Assembly: GCA_023663945.1 (NCBI GenBank)
Contig: JAMPGL010000008.1
Coordinates: 23,162 to 87,161, forward strand
Source: Lachnospiraceae bacterium
Lineage (GTDB): Bacteria > Bacillota > Clostridia > Lachnospirales > Lachnospiraceae
DNA length: 64,000 nt
Reading direction: 5' to 3'
Shown in pieces: positions 38,265-45,976 of this stretch. Within the stretch, counting starts at the first letter, position 1, and each line of letters opens with the position of its first letter. The position numbers were made by a program, and so were the translations under genes. The notes below the pieces were generated by a model, which ran no database searches, was not told the DNA's origin, and saw only the letters and a program-made list of their open reading frames with translations.

Positions 38265-38394
38265 ATTTATTCCCGCGAGCAACGAGTCAAAGTCATGCTT
38301 GCATGACCTTGACGACTGCCGCGAGGGTCAAATACCCCGCAGCTTGCTGCGTTACAAGTTTGATGCCCCGTCAGCTTGCTACGGGGTATTTGAC
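38265..38394. repeat. Hairpin-rich dispersed repeat, copy A
   Basis: The first 72 bases (38265-38336) are identical to 63733-63804. They fold as a long imperfect hairpin centred on GTCATGC-TT-GCATGAC. A second structure follows: GTCAAATACCCCG and CGGGGTATTTGAC are perfect 13-base arms that enclose a segment with a small CGCAGC/GCTGCG hairpin and a CCCCGT/ACGGGG hairpin. This copy is longer than copy B by an internal segment of about 30-40 bases. It follows the DUF3990 partner gene by 7 bp. Confidence 0.92.
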
Positions 38395-38481
38395 TGCAGA
38401 ACAGATAGGAATTATACCCTTAAATATGTTTAGACAAGATTTGCATAATATTTCATGTCTGCGCAAAGCGAAAGGGAAAAA

Positions 38482-39321
38482 ATGAAAATTATTTTGAGTA
38501 GAAAAGGATGTGATTCTGATTTCGGCGGGCTGCCAAGCCTTATATTGCCTAACGGAGACATCGCATATATTCCAATCCCTGGAGATGATTTTGAAACGAT
38601 TGCTTATAGAGATGTTATGATGCGGACAGGACAGGAAAATTTAGTTGATGTTATTTCCCAAGTGTCTCCTTATATGAAAATGTACGGGAAAAAGTTTGCT
38701 GTTGATGCTGACACAAAATGTCATTTGGATCCGGATTTGGATTGCAGATTATTTCCAAGAAAAGAAGGATGGCAAGGCTGTTTTGGTCAAGCTGATGCGG
38801 CTCAAACCGTTCTAGAACATGCTGGCATATCCATTGGGGATGTTTTTTTGTTTTTTGGCTGGTTTAAACATACATATTTTGAAAATGGGAAATTAAAATA
38901 TTGCAAAGAACAAGGAATACACATGATTTTCGGCTGGCTGCAAATTGAGAGGATTCTATATACAGCAGAGGAAGAAATTCCCGAATGGCTGCTTTATCAT
39001 CCGCATTCTATTCAGAGGCGTATTTCTAGACCGAGTAACTGCATCTACATAGGAAAAAAATATGTTTCATGGAATGACCAGATTAAAGGCTATGGGATAT
39101 TTAATAAAGAAAATGAATCATTAATTTTGACCAAAAAGGGAATGAGCAGGAGTAAATGGCAATTACCGGAAAACTTTAGAAATATATCAATAACATACCA
39201 TAAAGCAAGTTCATGGAAAGAGGATTATTTTCAGTCCGCATGCAGAGGACAGGAGTTTGTATTTGATGAAAATGATATTGTTGAAAGCTGGGCTTGTAAT
39301 ATAATCGATAAAAATCAATGA
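38482..39321 (+). CDS. Nmad3-type nucleotide-modification-associated protein
   Basis: 279 residues matching the Nmad3 pattern as I recall it: MKIILSRKG opening, HLDPDL at 81-86, FGQADAAQT at 101-109, FLFFGWF at 122-128, then LTKKGMSRSKW and SACRGQEF near the end. Nmad domains were defined by genome-context analysis in phage and bacterial DNA hypermodification clusters; the reaction is unknown. AAAGGGAAAAA precedes the ATG at 38482. No DNA polymerase, methylase or restriction gene adjoins it here. It is more A+T-rich than the core genes and is probably acquired. Confidence 0.75.
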   Translation: MKIILSRKGCDSDFGGLPSLILPNGDIAYIPIPGDDFETIAYRDVMMRTGQENLVDVISQVSPYMKMYGKKFAVDADTKCHLDPDLDCRLFPRKEGWQGCFGQADAAQTVLEHAGISIGDVFLFFGWFKHTYFENGKLKYCKEQGIHMIFGWLQIERILYTAEEEIPEWLLYHPHSIQRRISRPSNCIYIGKKYVSWNDQIKGYGIFNKENESLILTKKGMSRSKWQLPENFRNISITYHKASSWKEDYFQSACRGQEFVFDENDIVESWACNIIDKNQ

Positions 39322-39632
39322 TAGTTACCAGAAAAAAGGATAAGGAATTATCTATTTGTGAGTGGTAAAGGCGAGCTGTACTTGTTGATTATTATACTTG
39401 AAATTATTATAATGTGGATTATTATTTGTTGAAATCAAATAAATTAAAAAACAGGAGAATTTTTGCGAGAGAATGCATGCTGTTCAACCAGCAGTTGAGC
39501 CGTCAGATAAGATTCTCTTTCTGCGTTATTGTGAAAACAGCCTATTACAATTATTATAAAGGCGAAAGCTATAGTGTGACGGAGTGATTTAAAAGCGCAG
39601 TGCGATAGACGATCAGAAAAGAGGAAGCGAAA
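39322..39632 (+). other. Leader region of the XRE-methyltransferase gene
   Basis: An A+T-rich gap. After the promoter at 39385-39413 a leader of about 210 bases remains. It holds the inverted pair AGAGAATG/GATTCTCT, a TCAAC/GTTGA hairpin, and two overlapping ATGs at 39473 and 39477 that open frames of 28 and 36 codons. No ribosome site lies at a normal distance from either. A leader peptide or regulatory RNA is possible; nothing further is recognisable. Confidence 0.45.
39385..39413 (+). promoter_or_regulatory. Promoter of the XRE-methyltransferase/racemase operon
   Basis: TTGATT at 39385-39390 and a consensus TATAAT at 39408-39413 are spaced by exactly 17 bp, about 220 bp before the coding start at 39633. 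Confidence 0.75.
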
Positions 39633-40472
39633 ATGAATTATTTGAAAACAGGAGAAATAATCTGCAAAAGACGCAAGGAATTGGGACTGACGCAGAATCA
39701 GCTTGCCGGGATACTCAGCATTTCATTTCAAGCAGTATCAAAGTGGGAAAATGGAGCGGCATATCCGGATATTGAAATCCTTCCCAAGCTGGCGGAGGCT
39801 TTGAATACGACGGTGGATGCCCTGCTGGGTTATCAAAGCGCGGCAACGGGCTATGATAAAAAGTATTCTGCAGAAGGATATTATTGGGGATTAAAGCCTA
39901 ATAACATGTGTTATGATATTATGAAGGTTCTTCCGCCTGTTATGCCGTACCGTGTGCTGGATATGGGATGCGGTGAAGGGAAGGATGCGGTTTTTCTAGC
40001 GAAATGTGGATATGTCGTGAGCGCTTTTGACACTTCCCGGCAGGGACTTGAAAAGGCAAAAGCGCTTGCAGACCATAATCAGGTGGAAGTCAACTTTTTC
40101 CGGGCGGATATTTGGGATTATCTGCCGGAGCAGGAATTTGACATTATTTTTTGCAGTGGGGTGCTTCACTTCCTGCCTATGAGCAGGCGGAAGGAATTAT
40201 GCGGCAGTCTGAAAGAGCATACCGCAGACGGAGGAATCAATGCGCTGAATGTGTTTGTGAAAAAGCCGTTTGTTGCCCCGGCTCCAGATAACACAAAGGA
40301 AGAGGAAGAAATGGAGCCGTGGTATTCCGGGGAACTGTTTCAGTATTATCATGATTGGCTGTTTCCGGTCTGCCGGGAGGATTTGTTTGACTGCAACAGC
40401 GGAGGGATACCCCATAAGCACTGTATGGATACCTTGATTGCGCAAAAGGTGGAGCAGGAGGAAACAACATGA
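39633..40472 (+). CDS. XRE helix-turn-helix fused to a class I SAM methyltransferase
   Basis: 279 residues. Residues 1-68 form an XRE-type DNA-binding domain (LTQNQLAGILSISFQAVSKWENG). Residues about 80-225 form a class I methyltransferase with SAM motif VLDMGCGEG at 108-116 and FDTSRQGLEKA. The methyltransferase part resembles TehB-type small-molecule enzymes. The fusion suggests a regulator whose binding depends on SAM or a methyl acceptor, or an enzyme controlling its own gene. GAGGAAGCG precedes the ATG. Its stop overlaps the racemase start (ATGA). Confidence 0.85.
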   Translation: MNYLKTGEIICKRRKELGLTQNQLAGILSISFQAVSKWENGAAYPDIEILPKLAEALNTTVDALLGYQSAATGYDKKYSAEGYYWGLKPNNMCYDIMKVLPPVMPYRVLDMGCGEGKDAVFLAKCGYVVSAFDTSRQGLEKAKALADHNQVEVNFFRADIWDYLPEQEFDIIFCSGVLHFLPMSRRKELCGSLKEHTADGGINALNVFVKKPFVAPAPDNTKEEEEMEPWYSGELFQYYHDWLFPVCREDLFDCNSGGIPHKHCMDTLIAQKVEQEETT

Positions 40473-41176
40473 AAAAGTTAGGTTTAGTGGGAGGAATGGG
40501 ACCGGAGTCAACAATTCCCTATTATCATGACATTGTTTATGGGGTACAAAGCAGGCTGGGAACGAAATTTTTCCCTAATTTAACAATTGAAAGCGTAAAT
40601 GTATTTGAGGTTTTGCGGTTGTGCGGGGAACAAAAATATGAGGAACTGACAGATTATCTGATGAAAGCAGTGGATAATCTGGTCAACAGCGGGGCGGATT
40701 TTGTGGCGTTAAGTGCCAACACTCCGCATATTGTCTTTGACAGGATGAAAGAAAGAGCAGCGGTTCCTCTCGTGAGCATTATTGAAGCGTCGCGTGATGA
40801 AGCCCTTCGGCGAAATATGCATAAGGTAGGTCTGCTCGGCACTATCTTTACGATGAAAGGAGAATTTTTTAAGGCTCCTTTTGAGCACAGCGGAATTGAA
40901 GTAGTCGTTCCTAGTGCCGAGGAAATGGATTTTGTAAATCAAAAAATATCAACGGAATTAGAACTTGGCATTGTTAAGCGGTCAACACTGGAAAGCTTTC
41001 AACAGATTATTGGGCGTATGAAGGAAGAGCATGAGGTGGAAGCGGTTGTATTAGGCTGTACGGAGCTGCCACTGATTCTAAATGATGCAGTCAGCCCGGT
41101 TCCCTGTCTGGACACTATGAAGATTCATATTAAGACGCTGATTGATATGATTGTTGCGCAGCATAAGCAGGGCTGA
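40469..41176 (+). CDS. Aspartate/glutamate racemase family protein with one catalytic Cys
   Basis: 235 residues. GLVGGMGPESTIPYY is the family opening. Two-base racemases use a Cys in the first conserved loop (CNT) and a second in GCTE. Here the first reads SANTPH with Ala83, while Cys197 in LGCTELP is kept. E. coli EcL-DER has Thr and Cys at the equivalent sites and acts asymmetrically, so this protein may be a biased racemase or have another role. It is translationally coupled to the XRE-methyltransferase. Confidence 0.85.
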   Translation: MKKLGLVGGMGPESTIPYYHDIVYGVQSRLGTKFFPNLTIESVNVFEVLRLCGEQKYEELTDYLMKAVDNLVNSGADFVALSANTPHIVFDRMKERAAVPLVSIIEASRDEALRRNMHKVGLLGTIFTMKGEFFKAPFEHSGIEVVVPSAEEMDFVNQKISTELELGIVKRSTLESFQQIIGRMKEEHEVEAVVLGCTELPLILNDAVSPVPCLDTMKIHIKTLIDMIVAQHKQG

Positions 41177-41238
41177 GGGGAAATGTTAAGAATCTTTGCG
41201 CAGATTATATATTGAGAAAGCAATAGCGGGAGGAACAA

Positions 41239-41970
41239 ATGACGGAAATTTACCTAGCGGAAAATCATCTGCTGTTGGAAACGGGATACGGGAATCCGCA
41301 AATGCACAGTCACTATGCCTGTCATATTCTGGTGGGGCTGCACGGGAATATGCGTGTGATTACGGATACAGAAAATACGGTGTGCCGCGGAGCTCTCCTG
41401 CCGTCCGGGATGGCTCATACCGTGGACAGTTTCGGAAAACCGCTTTTGGTGTTTTTATTAGACACAACATCAACAGCGGCGGAACAGATACAAAGCTTTA
41501 CTCTGCTGGATGAACAGATCGCAGAAGAGATAGCCGGTCTTTATCAAAAGCTTGCTGTTATCGAACCGGAAAAGAATTATGGAGATTTTTTGGCGAAAGT
41601 AATGGATTTGGCTGGAATCCATGGAGGCGGAAGCAGGATAACGGATGAAAGAATTATTCAGGCTGTCCGGTTTGTGGAGAAGCATCTGAGGGGCAATGTG
41701 ACGGCAAAACAAACAGCCGGAGAGGTATTTTTGTCGGAGAGCCGGTTTTCTCACTTATTTCGGGAGCAGACGGGAATTGCTTTTTCCAGTTATCTTGTGT
41801 TCCGGAAGCTGTTTTGTGCTTACATGCAGATTGCAGAGGGAGCATCGATTACGGAGGCTTCTCTTGCGGCGGGCTTTTCAACGCCCTCTCATTTTGCCAC
41901 GGTTAATAAAAAGATGTTCGGAATTACCGCAACGGACTTAAGTGAAGAATATCATCTGCATAAGATATAG
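41239..41970 (+). CDS. AraC-family regulator with cupin-like sensor
   Basis: 243 residues. The N-terminal half looks like a cupin (HSHYACHILVGLHG, GALLPSGMAHTV). The C-terminal half has an AraC double helix-turn-helix (SESRFSHLFREQTGIAFSSY, STPSHFATVNKKMFG). It lies 62 bp after the racemase and may control that operon. GCGGGAGGAAC precedes the ATG. Confidence 0.85.
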   Translation: MTEIYLAENHLLLETGYGNPQMHSHYACHILVGLHGNMRVITDTENTVCRGALLPSGMAHTVDSFGKPLLVFLLDTTSTAAEQIQSFTLLDEQIAEEIAGLYQKLAVIEPEKNYGDFLAKVMDLAGIHGGGSRITDERIIQAVRFVEKHLRGNVTAKQTAGEVFLSESRFSHLFREQTGIAFSSYLVFRKLFCAYMQIAEGASITEASLAAGFSTPSHFATVNKKMFGITATDLSEEYHLHKI

Positions 41971-42121
41971 TAAGAAACATTTCTAATGTCGTTTACTATA
42001 GTTGAGAATGTTAAATAGATTTAGAATATCTTTGAAAAGTGATTGAAGTTTTGTCTTATATGTACTATTTTTTAGAAAATATAGATTAATTAACTATTGT
42101 GTATAGCAGAAGGAGTATCCG

Positions 42122-42916
42122 ATGGGACGAATGAAATACTTTGCGGCTATCATTATTATAATTTGCCGTGGGTTATCAACGATAACGAATCAAGCCTATG
42201 TGAATGAGCCTATATATCAAAAAGATATTAAGGAAGCTGCATATCAAGCAGAGAACAATGCCATAGATAATAAATGGCAGGAATGCAATTTGCCGATGGA
42301 AGAATGGCCCGATTATTATTTTTTTGAAAATGCTCAGCAGAGGCACTATAATCTTTCTCTTGAGAATGCAGCTGCCCTTGTGGTTAAAGACTATACGCAC
42401 AATTCCGCAATGAAAAATGAGTTGTGGGAGTTAAAGCAGATATATCATTATAGAGACGATATTTATCAAGCTTATACGGAATCGGGCGCGGGAAATGAGC
42501 TGTATATACTTTTTAAAACAAATACTCCAGATACCTTGCCTAGATATGTGATTGTGGCGGATATTCGCAAAAACAATGATGCAGACATTCCTTCATATGG
42601 GGAATATTCTTATAATTCTATGCTGGAATGGTACTCCTATAAAGACTGGTTCGATGGAAAGACGAGCACAGAACAACTTCAATTTGACGTTACGAATGAA
42701 ATATATGACTCAATATATAATAGTGAAGTCTGCTTAGCTATATATGATTATGTGGATATGACGGATAAAGATATAAGGACTCATTGGGAATTAGATGGCA
42801 ATTCTATGTATGTCGGGGGAAATGGATATATTGTATGTGCTAATTGCAGCAATGAAGTTCAAAATATAATTTTATTTGTTGATGTATGGAATAAGACATA
42901 TGCTGTATTGGAGTGA
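42122..42916 (+). CDS. Unknown exported protein, A+T-rich
   Basis: 264 residues. A short hydrophobic N-terminus (YFAAIIIIICRGLSTI) may be a signal peptide or anchor. The mature part is acidic and rich in Tyr and Asn with several aromatic clusters (WPDYYFFENAQQRHYN). No domain is recognised. AGAAGGAGTATCC precedes the ATG. It stands alone between long gaps, and its base composition is clearly more A+T-rich than its neighbours, suggesting transfer. Confidence 0.65.
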   Translation: MGRMKYFAAIIIIICRGLSTITNQAYVNEPIYQKDIKEAAYQAENNAIDNKWQECNLPMEEWPDYYFFENAQQRHYNLSLENAAALVVKDYTHNSAMKNELWELKQIYHYRDDIYQAYTESGAGNELYILFKTNTPDTLPRYVIVADIRKNNDADIPSYGEYSYNSMLEWYSYKDWFDGKTSTEQLQFDVTNEIYDSIYNSEVCLAIYDYVDMTDKDIRTHWELDGNSMYVGGNGYIVCANCSNEVQNIILFVDVWNKTYAVLE

Positions 42917-43125
42917 TATTGAAATTACATTATTATGAAAACGTAAAGAAAAGACAAGAGATCAAAGAAATAATATAATTTGCAATAGAAAGATAGGAAT
43001 TTAATATAGAAACAGAAATTTCAACCACCTAAAATAGCAGATATTTGGAAGTGAATCAAAGAACCTCTCTGTATAATTATGATCATAAGGTTCAGCCTTG
43101 AAACATAAGACAGGGAGGTTTTATT

Positions 43126-44298
43126 ATGGAGTTTCATTTCAAAAAGGGCGTATATAAGCTTAACGAGCAGAGTAATTTTGATTTTCAATTAAATCGCGTG
43201 GTCATGTGGGACGGCGGGGATCTGGAAGAGATCAAGACCGTAGGACCCAGGATTCAGACAAGCGAGGACTGGAAGAGAGAACTGATTGCCCTAGGAGACC
43301 GGGCGGTTTCGGAGGGCAGAACAGAAAATGCCATTGCCTACTATCGCATGAGTGAGTTTTTTATGTATGACGGGGATCCGGATAAGAAAACTTATTATGC
43401 GAAAGCCACAAAAATGTTTTATGATTATTACCGGTCTGTCTTTGACAGCGGTGAGGTCGAGCGGTATGAGGTGCCCTATGAGGATGTCCTTTTGCCGGTC
43501 ATGATGGCAAAGGCAAAAGGGGAGGAAAAGGACATTATCTTACTGCATGGCGGAAATGACAGTTATTATGAGGAGTTATTTTTTCCCATGCTGTATCTTG
43601 CGGAACATGGATTTACCACTTATCTGTTTGAAGGTCCGGGGCAGGGCGGCGTAATGCGGATGCAGGGAAAGCATTTCACGCATGAGTGGGAACGCCCTGT
43701 CAAGGCAGTTTTGGATTATTTTGGGCTTGATGACGTGACCATTATTGGAGCATCTCTTGGTGGAATGCTTGCTCCCAGGGCGGCGGCTTTTGAAAAGCGG
43801 ATAAAAAGGGTGATTGCGTGGAGCATTTTCCCCAATTTCAGGGATGTGATTCTTTCTGCTTCCAGTCCGGGTGAGGAGCGGAGAATGAAGCTGGCAAAGT
43901 GGCTGCTTGACCATAACTGCAAGCAGATTATCAACGTGGTATTTCAGAAGCTTGCAAAGAAGGACGAGATGATCCGCTGGGGGCTTGCGCACGGAATGTA
44001 TGCATATGAGGCGGACAGTGCTTTTGCATATGCGCAAAAGATGAACCGTTTTCAGGTGATGGACATTGCCGATAAGATTACGCAGGATGTCCTTATTGTG
44101 GGTGCAAATAAAGATCACTTTATCCCTTATACCATGGTGGGAGAGGAAATTAACGCCCTGAAAAATGTGCGTTCCCTCACCTTCCGGCTGTTTACGGATA
44201 AGGAAGATGCCTGCAATCACTGTAATTGCGGAAATGTGAAGCTGACCTTTGATACCTTTATGAATTGGATTTTGCAGATGAAAGAAGGATACCGCTGA
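43126..44298 (+). CDS. Alpha/beta hydrolase, FrsA/esterase-like
   Basis: 390 residues. A helical N-terminal region of about 120 residues precedes an alpha/beta hydrolase core: oxyanion-hole HGGND, nucleophile elbow GASLGG, candidate acid in GANKDHFIP and candidate His in DACNHCNCGN. The helical cap and lack of a signal peptide recall FrsA-like or 2,6-dihydroxypseudooxynicotine-hydrolase-like enzymes. GACAGGGAGG precedes the ATG. Substrate unknown. Confidence 0.85.
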   Translation: MEFHFKKGVYKLNEQSNFDFQLNRVVMWDGGDLEEIKTVGPRIQTSEDWKRELIALGDRAVSEGRTENAIAYYRMSEFFMYDGDPDKKTYYAKATKMFYDYYRSVFDSGEVERYEVPYEDVLLPVMMAKAKGEEKDIILLHGGNDSYYEELFFPMLYLAEHGFTTYLFEGPGQGGVMRMQGKHFTHEWERPVKAVLDYFGLDDVTIIGASLGGMLAPRAAAFEKRIKRVIAWSIFPNFRDVILSASSPGEERRMKLAKWLLDHNCKQIINVVFQKLAKKDEMIRWGLAHGMYAYEADSAFAYAQKMNRFQVMDIADKITQDVLIVGANKDHFIPYTMVGEEINALKNVRSLTFRLFTDKEDACNHCNCGNVKLTFDTFMNWILQMKEGYR

Positions 44299-44305
44299 AA
44301 GGGGC

Positions 44306-44334
44306 TTGTAGGAAAAGAAATTTTGTGGTAGACT
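44306..44334 (+). promoter_or_regulatory. Probable promoter of the 44371 gene
   Basis: TTGTAG at 44306-44311 and TAGACT at 44329-44334 are spaced by 17 bp, a reasonable but not perfect match. Confidence 0.5.
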
Positions 44335-44370
44335 AAGGGCAGTATCAAGAGAAGAAAGAGGGAGATACCT

Positions 44371-44778
44371 ATGCGGATTGGTGCAATGGGTGCTATGGAT
44401 TTCAGACCCTATATTTATAATACGAACAGGCTGAGCGGTAACAGTTTATCGAAAGTATCGCCTATCGGAAAGGACTTGGTTTCTTCCAAGACGGATTTTT
44501 CGGGGCTTACGGACGAGGATTTAAATGAAAATCCGCTTCGGAGAGGACAGACATCAAACTTTATGGATGTGTTGAATAAACAGATGCAGACAGGAAGGCT
44601 GAATGCTTCCAGACTCATCAAGCCGGCAGGCAAAGCAGATATGACATCTGTGTCAGATACGGCGGATAAGCTACAGAGTGCCGGCCAGCAGGGAGAAGCT
44701 TCTTTTATGCAGTATGACAGAAATTTGTTCCAGATGCAGAAGGCGGCGGAAAGCTACCGGGTAAATATGATTGCTTAG
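44371..44778 (+). CDS. Small orphan protein, FliE/rod-protein-like C-terminus
   Basis: 135 residues, no signal peptide or membrane helix. A disordered, Ser/Asn-rich first two thirds leads into a helical end (QYDRNLFQMQKAAESYRVN) that recalls the C-terminal helices of flagellar rod and basal-body proteins such as FliE or FlgC. No flagellar gene is nearby, so this is only a resemblance. GAGGGAGA precedes the ATG, and a promoter and terminator frame it as a single-gene unit. Confidence 0.65.
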   Translation: MRIGAMGAMDFRPYIYNTNRLSGNSLSKVSPIGKDLVSSKTDFSGLTDEDLNENPLRRGQTSNFMDVLNKQMQTGRLNASRLIKPAGKADMTSVSDTADKLQSAGQQGEASFMQYDRNLFQMQKAAESYRVNMIA

Positions 44779-44785
44779 TAAAGAT

Positions 44786-44814
44786 AAAGCTGCATGTACC
44801 ATGCGGCTTTTTCT
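44786..44814 (+). terminator. Intrinsic terminator after the 44371 gene
   Basis: AAAGCTGCATG and CATGCGGCTTT form an 11-bp stem (one G-U pair) with a 3-base loop, followed by TT and C then T. It starts 8 bp after the stop. Confidence 0.82.
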
Positions 44815-44820
44815 ATTCCA

Positions 44821-44940
44821 TGCGCAGAGGATGCGAAGAAGAACAATGCGCAAGAGTGTGAAGGAATCACTGCGCAGAGGATGTGGAAAAGAACGATGTG
44901 CAAGGGTGCGAAGGAAAGCAATGTGAAGAGGCAGAAAAGA
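44821..44940 (+). repeat. Two 50-bp tandem repeats plus a partial third
   Basis: 44821-44870 and 44871-44920 both start TGCGCAGAGGATG and carry CAAG.GTG.GAAGGAA at the same offset, with scattered mismatches. A partial third unit (ATGTGAAGAGGC) follows. They fill the gap between the terminator and the ribosome site of the epimerase gene. Confidence 0.85.
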
Positions 44941-44959
44941 AAATTTCAAGGAGGGCGTT

Positions 44960-45835
44960 ATGGCGGAATACGAATTAAAAAATGAAAAGGTTTCCATCAG
45001 GGTTCATTCTCACGGGGCAGAATTAAAATCCTTAAAGAAGCTGAGCACGGGGACGGAGTATATGTGGAAAGCAGACCCGCAGTTTTGGGGAAGGACGTCG
45101 CCGGTATTATTTCCCTTTGTAGGGAGTCTAAAGAACAAGGAATTTAAAACCAAAGGGGAGGTTTATCCCATGTCCCAGCACGGGTTTGCAAGAGATATGG
45201 AGTTTGAATTAATCTCTAAGACGGAAAAGGAGCTTTGGTTTGAACTCAAATCCAGTCAGGAGACGCTTCCGAAATATCCCTATGAGTTTGTGTTAAAGCT
45301 TGGCTATCAGCTGCTTGACGAGGGCGTGGAAGTGCTCTGGCAGGTGGAAAATCCGGGGCAGGAGGAGCTTCCTTTTTCCATTGGCGGTCATCCGGCGTTT
45401 AACTGTCCCATTGAAGCAGGAAAAAGCCAGACGGATTATCAGATTTATCTGGATGCCAAGGGAGAGATTATCAGCACCCGGATTGGGGAAAAGGGGCTTG
45501 CAACGAATCACAAGGATATTTATGAGCTAAAAAACGGGTATCTTCCGGTTACGGAGAACTTATTTGATAAAGATGCACTGGTGATTGAGCATGATCAGGC
45601 AAAGGAGGTATCCCTCTGTCTGGCGGATGGGACGCCTTACCTTACGGTGACCATGGAAGCGCCCCTTTTTGGAATCTGGTCGCCTCCCCGCAAAAATGCT
45701 CCCTTTATCTGTATCGAGCCTTGGTATGGCAGATGCGACCATGAGGATTTTGACGGAGAGCTGGCAGACCGGGAGTGGGGAAATATTTTAGCACCCGGCG
45801 GTGTGTGGAAGAGGGCATACCAGATTCGTGTCTAA
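44960..45835 (+). CDS. Aldose 1-epimerase family protein (LacX/YeaD-type)
   Basis: 291 residues of the galactose-mutarotase-like beta-sandwich family: MSQHGFARDM with a candidate His, FSIGGHPAFNCP with the second conserved His, and a WSPPRKNAPFICIEPWYGR end typical of LacX-type members. It should interconvert anomers of an aldose or phosphosugar. TTCAAGGAGGGCG precedes the ATG. It stands alone between two repeat tracts. Confidence 0.88.
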   Translation: MAEYELKNEKVSIRVHSHGAELKSLKKLSTGTEYMWKADPQFWGRTSPVLFPFVGSLKNKEFKTKGEVYPMSQHGFARDMEFELISKTEKELWFELKSSQETLPKYPYEFVLKLGYQLLDEGVEVLWQVENPGQEELPFSIGGHPAFNCPIEAGKSQTDYQIYLDAKGEIISTRIGEKGLATNHKDIYELKNGYLPVTENLFDKDALVIEHDQAKEVSLCLADGTPYLTVTMEAPLFGIWSPPRKNAPFICIEPWYGRCDHEDFDGELADREWGNILAPGGVWKRAYQIRV

Positions 45836-45856
45836 ATATGAAAACAGCTTTCCGAT

Positions 45857-45968
45857 ATGGAAACGTTTCTAAACTGGAATGTTCCAGCACTGGAATGTTC
45901 CTGCACTGGAATGTTCCTGCACTGGAATGTTCCTAAACCGGAATGCTTCTACATCTGAAAGCACCTCC
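45857..45968. repeat. 16-bp tandem repeat array ACTGGAATGTTCCTGC
   Basis: Units start at 45873, 45889, 45905, 45921 and 45937, exactly 16 bp apart. The second and third are identical; degenerate units flank the array at 45857 and 45953. Each good unit contains the near-palindrome GGAA-TG-TTCC. The array lies between the convergent ends of the epimerase and exosortase genes. Confidence 0.92.
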
Positions 45969-45976
45969 AGATAAGC

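Noticed and set aside
39477-39587. A 36-codon gene in the leader of the XRE-methyltransferase gene
   Set aside because: No ribosome site lies at normal spacing and an overlapping alternative frame is equally open; kept only as a possible leader peptide.
43061-43120. MerR-type operator before the alpha/beta hydrolase (GAACCT/AGGTTC and AACCTCTCTGT/ACAGGGAGGTT)
   Set aside because: The -10 TATAAT at 43072 has no -35 at 17 or 19-20 bp, and the arms are short or mismatched; no MerR gene is adjacent.
45873-45968. CRISPR or minisatellite coding repeat
   Set aside because: The 16-bp units are contiguous without spacers and lie in no supported reading frame.
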